A DNA stretch of 64,000 nucleotides, taken from NCBI RefSeq assembly GCF_046630445.1, contig NC_092333.1, positions 717,828,001 to 717,892,000 on the forward strand, given 5' to 3'. The DNA comes from Rutidosis leptorrhynchoides. Lineage: Eukaryota > Streptophyta > Magnoliopsida > Asterales > Asteraceae. Of the stretch, positions 23,747 to 37,700 are shown piece by piece. The notes beneath the pieces were generated by a model. The model had not been told where the DNA came from. It saw nothing but the letters and a program-made list of their open reading frames with translations, and ran no database searches. Every line of letters starts with the position of its first letter. The first letter of the stretch is position 1. Position numbers and translations under genes: made by a program.

Positions 23747-24791
23747 CACCCGATCGTCACTACTTAATTCTTTTTTAAGTGTAGTTTTTAGTAAATGGAT
23801 ATGTCTATTTTCTGGTTCTTGGTCAAATGAATCGTTATACACCGACATACATATTTCTTTAGGGTGAACAATTCCTAACATTTCCTTCCGTTCATTCTCG
23901 GGATCAAAGTTTTCACCTCTATTACCTAATTGGGTAAAATCTGAGGTGTCAATATCTATTACAGCTCGTAGTTCATCTATTAAGAATATTGGGTTTGAAG
24001 GTTGTGGGATGGTGAATTTCGGGATCGAAGCAAATTCTTCTTCTTTAAAGGTCCTTATCGGTCCCACCACTTTAGTCTCGGGGGTAAAATTTTCAACGTT
24101 ATCATTTTCCCATGAGTACCAATTTGTCACCCTTACTTATTTTTCATCCATTGATGGATCGATGATTTCGTCAATAGAGGCTAATGTGTCGATATGTTGT
24201 GAAATTGGTAAAACTAAACAAAAAGTATCATCGAGATTTTTGATGATTTCGGATCTCTCGAATTCATCAAAATTCGATGATATGAGATTTTCGTGCACAA
24301 GACTCCTCAAATCAACAGGTGTGTAGTCTGATAGAGTTTCAGCTTGTCAATTTGCAAACTCTCTTATATGTTCATTTTGAGCATCAAATTCTTCGAGTTT
24401 GATTTTCATTTAATCTATAAAAAAAAAAATTCAGACACATAATTTTCCTCGTCCTCTGGTTGTTGAGTTTGGATATATTCTTGGGAATAATCCCAATTTA
24501 AATTGTATTCCTCATAATCATTCCATCAGGTTCCATGGGTGCATAATTTTCCATAGAAACGTAATAATAACATTCCCATGTTGAATGATAATCTCCACAG
24601 ATTTCACAACCATTTATTGTTTCGTCATTCGTGATCCAACTTTGACCGAATGAATTGTCATCAACACCCGTTTGAGAGTATTGATGTAATTGATTTCGTA
24701 TGTCAGAAAGAGTTTCCAAAATATTTTCGAGATTTTTCATAATACGCTTATTACTAAATTTTAAATTAATAGACTTTTCCGATTTTGCCAA
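23747..24791 (-). pseudogene. E3 internal gag-like coding region, interrupted
   Basis: Starts at an ATG at 24791 (MAKSEKSINLKF). The first 97 codons contain a zinc knuckle CEICGDYHSTWEC (about residues 62-74), then stops break the frame near 24500, 24350 and 24140. A further acidic stretch of about 130 codons follows (24130 leftward; WYSWENDNVENF, PKFTIPQPSNPIF). No protease, RT or integrase motif is present. Apart from the zinc knuckle I do not recognise a family. The text of the first codons overlaps the leader block shared with E2. Confidence 0.6.
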
Positions 24792-25177
24792 CGTTTCGAA
24801 TAGCCAAAAGATGTAGCAGGTAGCCAGGATCCTTTAAATCAGAAAATTCACAACTCACCACTAACAAATCCAACTATTACTATGAACCAGAAAATTGGCG
24901 TCTATTAATTTAATCATTTGTACAAAAATATAATAACTTGTCGTAAAGTTAAAGTCTAAAATGTAGCGTCTAAAAACTAAAAACTAATACTAAGAAATTT
25001 AGCGTCTAAAATTTCTAGAAAATTTTAAAAGAAAGTGATAAAAATAAAATTTCAAATAAAAATATTATTGTTATATATTATTAAAATTATTATATAAAAA
25101 TATTAATCTATATAATTGATAAAAATAAATAAACCTTAAAATTACAAATTATATTAAAACTATATAATAATTAAACC

Positions 25178-25185
<8 letters not shown>

Positions 25186-25231
<46 letters not shown>
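25186..25231. repeat. (TAA)n microsatellite in E3 leader
   Basis: About 15 uninterrupted AAT/TAA units. Confidence 0.95.
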
Positions 25232-25233
<2 letters not shown>

Positions 25234-25265
25234 CCTTAATCCCGTAATAAATGCTATGGTTCAGA

Positions 25266-25326
25266 CCTGTCAGAAACACCCGCACGATTGCGTGGTTTTG
25301 TTCCTTCATTCTCCGCGAACGCGGAG
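25266..25326 (-). promoter_or_regulatory. Paired palindromes with 31-bp spacing in the E3 leader
   Basis: CCGCACGATTGCGTGG (25280-25295, imperfect) and CTCCGCGAACGCGGAG (25311-25326, perfect 7-bp arms) start 31 bp apart. CCTGTCAG stands at 25266-25273. The layout equals that at 12901-12960 in E2, though the palindrome sequences differ. The gap text GTTTTGTTCC resembles GTTTTGTGCC in the E2 LTR copy. Confidence 0.6.
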
Positions 25327-25578
25327 CTATGCAGGCTCAGATTTCATTGCAGGTTCAAAACAGTTCGACAGTTCCAGTTTTTTTTTCAAAAATATATATA
25401 GAAAACTTATATAAAATAAAAATAAACTTATATTTTAAAAACTAAAAATAAAAATAAACATACTTTATAAGTTTATATATTTTAAACAAAATCTTAAAAA
25501 TATATTTTTTTTTCTTTTTTTATTTTTTTTAAATAATTTTTTTTACAAATATAAATTATAAATATAGCGTTTCGCCGG

Positions 25579-25596
25579 TCCCCGGCAGCGGCGCTA
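25579..25596 (-). promoter_or_regulatory. E3 primer binding site, tRNA-Asp type
   Basis: TCCCCGGCAGCGGCGCTA on the plus strand differs from the tRNA-Asp 3' end at two positions. It lies 6 bp from the LTR start. Confidence 0.8.
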
Positions 25597-25602
25597 AAAA
25601 CT

Positions 25603-27626
<2,024 letters not shown>

Positions 27627-27631
27627 CTTCT
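27627..27631. repeat. Target-site duplication of E3, right copy (CTTCT)
   Basis: Follows the LTR end and matches 20716-20720. Confidence 0.9.
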
Positions 27632-28100
27632 AATGCCCTCTCCACTTCCCTTAACCAATTGAGCGTGTTGTGGGGTTTGTGTGACCGCTATACTCAGGGG
27701 GTTTGCAGTCTAGAAACTGTTTATAGGTACACTTCTTTCTCATCTCGGGAACTTGAAATGGGTATATCATCTAATTTGGAAACGACTGGTTAAACGGAAA
27801 TGGCACTTGGAAGTTTTGATAGGTATTCTGTGGAAACTATGATTGGGAACTGCCACCGGCTTGAGTATAAAGGTTTGAAGGAAAAGTTGTGTTCAACGCA
27901 GTGGTATTAGGGATCCATCTTGTTCGTTCTTATTCTAATTCTTTAATTTTCTCCTGAGCTTCTAGTAATCGACTTTGAAGGTTTATTACTTCTTGAGAGG
28001 TTTCTTCCTCAGATGATAAGTGTCCATCTTCATTGGGAGCTCTGAAGATTCCAGTTCTAGGGGTGGCAGGGCCAGTAGCGTTAGCTTCGTTATCTACCAT
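27632..28100 (-). pseudogene. E1 gag, N-terminal part
   Basis: An ATG at 28100 opens MVDNEANATG and a coiled-coil-like stretch (EVINLQSRLLEAQEKIKELE). After low-complexity text comes the Gag entry motif CTYKQFLDCKPPEYSG near 27725-27770. A frame change follows before E3 interrupts the gene. It joins the part at 20715 on the other side of E3. Confidence 0.75.
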
Positions 28101-28366
28101 TACTGCACTACCACAACACTCACACCAAAGCTTAGTATAAATTCTGTTAGTACTAACAACTAACACATAACCTGTCCTAATACTCACTTAACCCATCCTC
28201 AGCATGTAACCATTACAATAACATAAACATATTTAATTACATATTACATATCCAAGTCATTTGACGACTAATATTAAATAATAATTCTAATGTCAAGTGA
28301 CATTACAACCAAAATTCAGTTTTAACTGAAAAGACACATCAGAGTTTCTTCATAGTCAAACATAAC
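28101..28366 (-). other. E1 leader remnant next to E4
   Basis: AT-rich sequence between the E1 gag start and the E4 insertion. No primer site of the iMet or Asp type was found here or just right of E4 (41898 onward). Confidence 0.5.
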
Positions 28367-28371
28367 AACAC
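28367..28371. repeat. Target-site duplication of E4, left copy (AACAC)
   Basis: AACAC precedes the LTR start TGTAGTGACC and recurs at 41893-41897. Confidence 0.93.
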
Positions 28372-31300
28372 TGTAGTGACCTGAACTTTTCCATGTTTAT
28401 ATATATTAAATGAAATTGTTATTTACATGATTAAGTGTTTCCAACATATTAAGCAATCAAACTTATTAAGACTTGATTAATTGAACTAGGTTTCATATAG
28501 ACAATTGACCACCCAAGTTGACCGGTGATTCACGAACGTTAAAACTTGTAAAAACTATATGATGACATATATATGATTATATATAGTTAACATGATATTA
28601 TGATAAGCAAGTATCTCATTAGGTATTTTAACAATGAGTTATATACATAAAATTGAGTTTATTGAATTAAGAAACTCGAAACGATATATATAACGATTAT
28701 CGTTATAACAACGTCTTACTAAATACAAATGAATCATATTAAGATATTGATACACTATGTTTAATCATGATAAATGATAAGTGAACATGTCATTAAGTGT
28801 ATTAACAATGAACTTCATATGTAAAAACAAGACTACTAACTTAATGATTTCGAAACGAGACATATATGTAACGATTATCGTTGTAACGACATTTAACTGT
28901 ATATATTTCATACTAAGATATATTATATATCATAATATCATGATAATGTAATAATTTAACATCTCTTTAGATATAATAAACAATGGGTTAACAATAATTA
29001 ACAAGATCGTTAACCTAAAGGTTTCAAAACAACACTTACATGTAATGACTAATGATGACTTAACGACTCAGTTAAAATGTATTTACATGTAGTGTTTTAA
29101 TATGTATTCATACACTTTTGAAAGACTTCAAGACACTTATCAAAATACTTCTACTTAACAAAAATGCTTACAATTACATCCTCGTTCAGTTTCATCAACA
29201 ATTCTACTCGTATGCACCCGTATTCGTACTCGTACAATATACAGCTTTTATATGTATGTACTATTGGTATATACACTCCAATGATCAGCTCTTAGCAGCC
29301 CATGTGAGTCACCTAACACAAGTGGGAACCATCATTTGGCAACTAGCATGAAATATCTCATAAAATTACAAAAATATGAGTAATCATTCATGACTTATTT
29401 ACATGTAAACAAAATTACACATCCTTTATATCTAATCCATATACCAACGACCAAAAACACCTACAAACACTTTCATTCTTCAATTTTATTCATCTAATTG
29501 ATCTCTCTCAAGTTCTATCTTCAAGTTCTAAGTGTTCTTCATAAATTCTATAAGTTCTAGTTTCATAAAATCAAGAATACTTCCAAGTTTGCTAGCTTAC
29601 TTCCAATCTTGTAAAGTGATCATCCAACCTCAAGAAATCTTTCTTATTTACAGTAAAATATCTTTATAATACAATGTAATACTCATATTCAAACTTTAAT
29701 TCAATTTCTATAACTATAACAATCTTATTTCGAGTGGAATCTTACTTGAACTTGTTTTCGTGTCATGATTCTGCTTCAAGAACTTTCAAGCCATCAAAGG
29801 ATCCTTTGAAGCTAGATCTATTTTTCTCATTTCTAGTAGGTTTACCTACTAAAATTAAGGTAGTAATGATGTTCATAACATCATTCGATTCATACATATA
29901 AAACTATCTTTTTCAAAGATTTAAACTTGTAATCACTAGGACATAGTTTAGTTAATTCTAAACTTGTTCACAAATAAAGTTAATCCTTCTAACTTGACTT
30001 TTAAAATCAACTAAACACATATTCTATATCTATATGATATGCTAACTTAATGATTTAAAACCTGGAAACACGAAAAACACCGTAAAACCGGACATACGCC
30101 GTCGTAGTAACACCGCGGGCTGTTTTGGGTTTGATAATTAAAAACTAAGATAAACTTTGATTTAAAATTTTTTCTTCTGGGAAAATAATTTTTCTTTTGA
30201 ACATGAAACTATATCCAAAAATCATGGTTAAACTCAAAGTGGAAGTATGTTTTCCAAAATGGTCATCAAGACGTCGTTCTTTCGACTGAAATGACTACCT
30301 CTTACAAAAACGACTTGTAACTTATATTTACGACTATAAACTTATACTCTTTCTATTTAGATTCATAAAATAGAGTTCAATATGAAACCATAGCAATTTG
30401 ATTCACTCAAAACGGATTTAAAACGAAGAAGTTATGTGTAAAACAAGATTAGATATTTTTTGATTGTTGTAGCTACGGAAAATATTGTAACAATTCTATA
30501 CAAATCATATACTAGCTAACTTATATTGTATTATACATGTATTCTAATATATTATGTAATCTTGGGATACCATAGACACGTATGCAAATGTTTTGACATA
30601 TCATATCGACCCATGTATATATATTATTTGGAACAACCATAGACACTCTATATGCAGTAATGTTGGAGTTAGCTATACAGGGTTGAGGTTGATTCCAAAA
30701 ATATATATGCTTTGAGTTGTGATCTATCCTGAGACGTGTATACACTGGGTCGTGGATTGATTCAAGATAATATATCGATTTATTTCTGTACATCTAACTG
30801 TGGACAACTAGTTGTAGGTTACTAACAAGGACAGCTGACTTAATAAACTTACAATCATTATAACGTAATAAAAATATGTTGTAAATATATTTTGAACATA
30901 CTTTGATATATATGTACATATTTGTTATAGGTTCGTGAATCGACCAGTGACCAAGTCTTACTTCCCGACGAAGTAAAAATCTGTGAAAGTGAGTTATAGT
31001 CCCACTTTTAAAATCTAATATTTTTGGGATGAGAATACATGCAGCTTTATAAATGTTTTACAAAATAGACACAAGTACATGAAACTACTTTCTATGGTTG
31101 AACGATCGAAGCCGAATATGCCCCTTTTACTTGGTAACCTAAGAATTAGTAAACCAGTCTACTATTTGACGTGAATCCTAAAGATAGATCTATTGGGCCC
31201 AACAAACCCCATCCATTGTAGCGGATGCTTTAGTACTTCGATGTTGTTTTATCATGTCCGATGGATGTCCCGGAATGATAGGGGATATTCTTATATGCAT

Positions 31301-31816
31301 CTTGTTAATGTCGGTTGCCAGGTGTTTACCATATGAATGAATTTTATCTCTATGTATGGTATGTATATTGAAATATGAAATCTTGTGGTCTATTATTATG
31401 ATTTGATAATATATAGGTTAAACCTATAACTCACCAACATTTTTTTTGACGTTTTAAGCATGTTTATTCTCAGGTGATTATTAAGAGCTTCCGCTGTTGC
31501 ATACTAAAATAAGGACAAGATTTGGAGTCCATGCTTGTATGATATTGTGTAAAAACTGCATTCAAGAAACTTATTTTTGATGTAATATATTCTTATTGTA
31601 AACCATTATGTAATGGTCGTGTGTAAACGGTATATTTTAGATTATCATTATTTGATAATCTACGTAATGCTTTTTAAACCTTTATCGATAAAATAAAGGT
31701 TATGGTAATTTAAAAATGAATACAGTCTTTGAAAAACATCTCATATAGAGGTCAAAACCTCGCGACGAAATCAATTAATATGGAACGTTTATAATCAATA
31801 TGAACGGGACATTTCA
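28372..31816 (+). repeat. E4 5' LTR
   Basis: Begins TGTAGTGACC, ends ACATTTCA, 3445 bp. It pairs with 38447-41892. It includes a CT-rich stretch near 29450-29560 that follows a TTTATATCTA TATA-like sequence (29424 region), a plausible transcription start zone. No gene was found in it; short frames on the minus strand are chance. Confidence 0.93.
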
Positions 31817-31818
31817 GT

Positions 31819-31830
31819 TGGTATCCGAGC
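31819..31830 (+). promoter_or_regulatory. E4 primer binding site, tRNA-iMet type
   Basis: TGGTATCCGAGC differs from the standard initiator-Met site TGGTATCAGAGC at one position and lies 2 bp after the LTR. Confidence 0.85.
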
Positions 31831-32025
31831 GTTGGTCTTAGAGAACCAGAAAATTGCATTAGTGTGTCTTATCAAGTTTGTTAGGATACATTAGTGAGTC
31901 TAGACTTCGACCTTGTTTTTTTTTTAAAACGATTGCTTAACACTTTTGTTGAAAACTATATATTATTAACATGTAAATATTATGTGATATATTAACCTCT
32001 TAATGTGTTTGATATTGTGTGATAG

Positions 32026-32660
32026 ATGTCTACCACTAGTACAAATCCCATCGATTCACCTAATAATAATGAAGAGTCGAATATATTTTGGGAAGATTCA
32101 CAAATTCCCGAAGAGGAACCGGAAGAAGAGGATCCGGAAGAAGAGGAACCGGAAGAAGAGGAATCAGAAGAGGAGGAACTGGAAGAGGAGGAACCGGAAG
32201 AAGAAGAGGTTCCGGAGGAAGAAATATTGATACCTACAGTAAATCGATTAAATAAAAGAAAATCATCAACCAACGGCCAAAGTTAAAAATGGTCAATGGT
32301 GTTTCCGCCGAGGAAGCAAAATATTGGGAAGATTACTAATTTTTCGATGAATCGGATCCCGATGAGGATTCCGATGATGTTATACAAATTACCTCGACCC
32401 AATTTAATAAAGTAAAAGAAAATAATTAGGGAAAAGGTATAAAAGTAGAGAAACCTGATTCCAACCCCGATGAACTTCATATGTATCGGCAACGTCCGTA
32501 TTTCCTAAATTGTAACAATAACCCGGGAACCTCTAAACCACCAGGTTTTTCTAAACCCTTGTGGAAAATGACGGTTCGTATTAGAGGAGCACCATATATC
32601 CCTAGAAAATTAGGAAAACGAACCAAGTCCGAAGAAGAAGAAACCAGCGATTCAGATTAG
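32026..32660 (+). pseudogene. Acidic leader ORF of E4, broken
   Basis: An ATG at 32026 opens MSTTSTNPIDSPNN followed by a Glu/Pro repeat (EEPEEE and variants) encoded by a GAAGAGGAACCG minisatellite at about 32110-32220. The frame ends at 32286. The text then continues in another frame (from about 32289) with two more stops, an acidic ESDPDEDSDD block and a basic part (RIRGAPYIPRKLGKR) to a stop at 32658-32660. FWEDS near the start and YWEDY after the shift look like an internal duplication. No known domain is recognised. It lies between primer site and F-box gene in the same orientation. Confidence 0.55.
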
Positions 32661-32797
32661 AGGGTTGTAATCATGTTGTGTATTATATGTATTGCAGTGT
32701 GCTTGTACTTTTATGTTCTATGTAAAAATTGTCTGTATTGTTTGTTAATTATCTTTTACGAATCTAATCCTTGTCTATTTTACAGTATAAAAACGAA

Positions 32798-33490
32798 ATG
32801 GACGTTAAGGGTAGACAACCGAATATTTTAGAAGATCTACCAGAGGATATGATTGAGGAAATCTTGTCTAGAGTTGGTCAGAATTCATCAGCACATTTAG
32901 TTATGGTGAAATTAACTTGTCAAACATTTGAAAGACTTTCCAGAAATGCCTTAGTTTATAAAAGGCTTTCCTTTGATAGGTGGGGTATATCACATTGGGG
33001 AGACCGTAAGTTACGCCGTGTTTTCTTTAAAGCGTTAAATGTGGGGAACCCAAATGCAATTTTACGCTACGGGTTAAGAACCTATTTTGACTCAACATAT
33101 CCCAACATAGGATTTCGTGAATTAGAAAGAGCTTCTAACATGAAACATAAAGAAGCATGTTATGCTTACGGGTTATTGATGTTCGCTTCTTACCAAAGTG
33201 AGAAAAAGAACATCGGATTGTAACTTTTAAATAAAACCTTTCCACAAGTGACGGATTCAGTAGTTGGGGTGAGAAACAAGGTTTTTTTATTATTACGGGG
33301 CTGTTGGACATTACGAAACCCTCGTCCTTTTGACGACATTACAACATGCTGCCTAGCCAATGGTCATAATGGTTATTTTCCACAAGACCAAGGATGGGAA
33401 GTCGTCTTAGTAAAACCAGAATGCATGACTTGTTTCTGGACTTATGAATTACGTGTCTTTATTTCCTTTGCTGAACAACTTGCGTATTAA
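32798..33490 (+). pseudogene. F-box protein gene inside E4, one in-frame stop
   Basis: The first ATG of the frame is at 32798. Residues about 9-50 form an F-box: LEDLPEDMIEEILSRVG, then VMVKLTCQTFERLS and a YKRLSFD end. After this come a Sel1/TPR-like repeat (NPNAILRYGLRTYF, then KEACYAYGLLMFAS) and, beyond a TAA at 33221-33223, a Cys-rich tail in the same frame (CMTCFWTYELRVF). This order, F-box, short helical repeat, Cys/Trp tail, fits the plant F-box group around Arabidopsis At1g67623 and At2g35280; that is my recollection of the family. F-box proteins join SKP1-cullin ubiquitin ligases. A TCTATTTTACAG just before the frame looks like a splice acceptor. One stop truncates the product to about 141 residues with the F-box intact. 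It is transcribed with the element, between leader and gag. Confidence 0.75.
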
Positions 33491-33814
33491 CTAGATTTAT
33501 CTTCAAAACTGTCATGTATCAAAGTGTACAATATTTCATGTATATGTAATATAGCGATATTGTAAGTTTGAAGAATATTTGTATGTGATATATTATTATA
33601 ATCAGTTTTTCATATGGAATTGTAGTAGTTGAATTGCATATTAGCTACTAAGTATGAACTTAACGGGTAGGTAGTACCCGAATTTAAACTTATAAAATGC
33701 TAATACAAAGAAAAAGCTTTTATAAATGAGTTCATATTATGCTACGAAATACGATTGACTACTCTTAAATTCTATATGATTAACTCAATTATTTTGACTA
33801 TTTTTTTAAAGGAA

Positions 33815-34687
33815 ATGGCACCTGCGACTCGTCAGAACTTGAACATGAGTGAGGAAGACTTCCGTGTTTTCCTTGCTGCGAACATAGCCACAGTGTAGGC
33901 TGCGATGCAAAATAACAATAACTCTGGATCTAGCAGTGGAACTAATTTCGCAAGAAATCGTGTAGGATGCTCTTATAAAGAATTCACTGCCTGCAAACCT
34001 TTGGAATTTGATGGAACCGAAGGACCAATTGGATTGAAACGGTGGACCGAGAAGGTCGAATCGGTGTTTGCCATAATTAAGTGTACTGAAGAGGACAAAG
34101 TTAAGTACGCTACGCATACCTTCACAGGTACAGCGTTAACATGGTGGAATACCTATCTCGAGCAGGTAGGACAAGATGCTGCTTACGCACTACCATGGTC
34201 AGCATTCAAGCAATTGATGAACGAGCAGTATCGTCCCAGAAACGAGGTCAATAAGCTCAAGGTAGAGCTTAGAGGATTACGAACGCAAGGTTTCGATATC
34301 ACCACGTACGAACGACGATTCACAGAATTGTACCTATTGTGTCCCAGAACGTTCGAAGACGAAGAAGAGAAGATCGACGCATTTGTAAAAGGGTTACCGG
34401 AAAGAATTCAAGAAGATGTGAGTTCACACGAGCCCACCTCCATACAAAAGGCAAGTCGAATGGCTCACAAATTAGTGAACCAGATCGAAGGAAGGATTAA
34501 AGAGCAGGCGACCGAAGAGGCTAACATAAAACAAGTCAAGAGAAAGTGGGAAGAAACCAATGACAAGAGTCACCAATACAACAACAACAATCACAACCAC
34601 AATCGCAATAACTATCCCAATAACCGCAACATCAATTGCAACAACAACTTCAACAAATGTCCCAACAACAACTACAATAACCATCCC

Positions 34688-34718
<31 letters not shown>

Positions 34719-37700
34719 GCAACAACAGCAACAATAACAATTCCAACAACAATCCCAATAACAACAATGGCAACAAAAACCAAAAACAACCATGCCAAAG
34801 ATGTGAAGAGCATCACCTGGGGTTCTGCACGACATTTTGCAACAGGTGTAAAAGAAATGGTCATAGCGCGAAGAAGTGCGAAATCTACGGACCAATGCAT
34901 AACAAAACTAAAGGGACAAATAATGTCGGAACCAATAACACCGCCATAGTTTGTTTTGGATGTAGAAAACCGGGCCACTTTAGTAGAAATTGCCCGAATC
35001 AGGGGAATACTAATGGGCAGGGCCGCATAAGAGTTTTCAATATTAATACGGCAGAAGCGCAGGAAGACCCGGAGCTTCTTACGGGTATGTTTCTCATTGA
35101 CAATAAATCTGCTTATATTTTATTTGATTTGGGTGCGGATAGAAGCTATATGAGTAGAGATTTTTGTGCTAAACTAAGTTGTTCACCGATGCCCTTGGAT
35201 AATAAATTTTTACTCGAATTAGCAAACGGTAAATTAATTACAGCAGATAATATATGTCGGAATCGAGAAATTAAACTGGTTAGCGAAACATTTAAGATTG
35301 ACTTGATACCAGTAGAGTTAGGGAGTTTTGATGTGATAATCGGTATGGACTGGTTGAAAGAAGTGAAAGCAGAGATCGTTTGTTACAAAAATGCAATTCG
35401 CATTATACGAGAAAAAGGAAAACCCTTAATGGTGTACGGAGAAAAGAGCAACGCGAAGTTAAATCTTATTAGTAACCTGAAGGCACAAAAACTAATAAGA
35501 AAAGGTTGCTATGCTGTGCTAGCACACGTCGAGAAAATCAATTCCGAAGAAAAGAACATCAATGATGTTCCCGTCGCAAAAGAATTTCCCGATGTATTTT
35601 TGAAAGAATTACCGGGACTACCTCCACACCGATCCGTTGAATTTCAAATAGACCTTGTACCGGGAGCTGCACCAATAGCTCGTGCTCCATACAGACTCGC
35701 ACCCAGCGAAATAAAGGAACTTCAGAGCCAATTACAAGAACTTTTAGAGCGTGGTTTCATTCGACCAAGCACATCACCGTGGGGAGCTCCTGTTTTGTTT
35801 GTCAAGAAGAAGGATGGTACATTTAGGTTGTGCATCGACTATCGAGAGTTGAACAAACTTACCATCAAGAACCGCTACCCACTACCGAGAATCGACGACT
35901 TATTTGATCAACTACAAGGCTCTTCGATTTATTCGAAGATTGATTTACGTTCTGGATATCATCAAATGCGGGTGAAGGAGGATGATATTCCAAAAACTAC
36001 TTTTAGGACGCGTTACGGTCATTACGAGTTTATGGTTATGCCATTTGGATTGACAAACGCACCAGCTGTGTTCATGGACCTCATGAACCGAGTGTGTGGG
36101 CCTATCTTGACAAGTTTGTCATTGTTTTCATCGATGACATACTTATTTACTTGAAGAATGATCAAGAGCACGAAGAACATTTGAGAAAAGTGCTAGAGTT
36201 GCTAAGAAAAGAAAAACTGTATGCTAAGTTTTCAAAGTGTGCATTTTGGTTGGAAGAAGTTCAATTCCTCGGTCATATAGTGAACAAAGAAGGTATTCAG
36301 GTGGATCCAGCAAAGATTGAAACCGTTGAAAAGTGGAAAACTCCGAAAACTCCGAAACACATACGCCAATTTTTAGGGCTAGCTGGTTATTACAGGAGAT
36401 TCATCCAAGATTTTTTCAAAATAGCAAAACCCTTGACTGCATTAACGCATAAAGGGAGGAAATTTGAATGGAAGGATGAACAAGAAAAAGCCTTTCAATT
36501 GTTGAAGAAAAAGTTAACTACGGCACCTATATTATCATTACCTAAAGGGAATGATGATTTTGTGATATATTGTGACGCCTTAAAGCAAGGTCTCGATTGT
36601 GTATTAATGCAACGAACGAAAGTAATTGCTTATACGTCTAGACAATTGAAGATTCACGAACAGAATTATACGACGCATGATTTGGAATTAGGCGCGGTTG
36701 TTTTTGCATTAAAGACTTAGAGGCACTACTTATATGGGGTCAAAAGTATTATATATACCGACCACAAAAGTCTTCAACACATATTTAATCAGAAACAACT
36801 GAACATGAGGCAGCGCAGATGGATTGAATTGATGAATGATTACGACTTTGAGATTCGTTACCACCCGGGGAAGGCGAATGTGGTAGCCGACGCTTTGAGT
36901 AGAAAGGACAGAGAACCCATTCGAGTAAAAGCTATGAATATAATGATTCACAATAACATTACTACTCAAATAAAGGAGGCGCAACAACGAGTTTTAAAAG
37001 AGGAAAATTTAATGGATGAAATACTCAAAGGATCGGAGAAACATCTTAATATTCGGGAAGACGGAACCCGGTATAGGGCTGAAAGAATTTGGGTACCAAA
37101 ATTTAGAGATATGAGAGAAATGGTACTTAGAGAAGCTCATAAAACTAGATACTCAATACATCCTGGAACAGGGAAGATGTACAAGGATCTTAAGAAACAT
37201 TTTTGGTGGTCGGGTATGAAAGCCGATGTTGCTAAATACGTAGGAGAATGTTTGACGTGTTCCAAGGTCAAAGCGGAGCATCAGAAACCATCAGGTCTAC
37301 TTCAACAACCCGAAATCCCGAATGGAAATGGGAAAACATTACCATGGATTTCATCACTAAATTGCCAAGGACTGCAAGTGGTTTTGATACTATTTGGGTA
37401 ATAGTTGATCGTCTCACCAAATCAGCACACTTCCTGATAATAAGAGAAGATGACAAGATGGAGAAATTAGCACGATTGTATTTGAAGGAAGTCGTCTCCA
37501 GACATGGAATACCAATCTCTATTATCTCTGATAGGGATGGCAGATTTATTTCAAGATTCTGGCAGACATTACAGCAAGCATTAGGAACTCGTCTAGACAT
37601 GAGTACTGCTTATCATCCACAAACTGATGGGCAGAGTGAAAGGACGATACAAATGCTTGAAGACATGCTACGAGCATGTGTTATTGATTTCGGAAACAGT

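Noticed and set aside
30521-30793. 90-codon minus-strand frame present in both E4 LTRs
   Set aside because: Present twice only because the LTR is duplicated; AT-rich, no domain, antisense to the element.
31992-32273. Ser-rich frame on the minus strand
   Set aside because: It is the antisense of the Glu/Pro minisatellite of the acidic E4 leader ORF.
34472-34978. Val-, Thr- and Cys-rich frames over the E4 gag linker
   Set aside because: Shadows of the AAC/CAA repeat in other frames; the Gag frame with flanking capsid and zinc knuckles explains the region.
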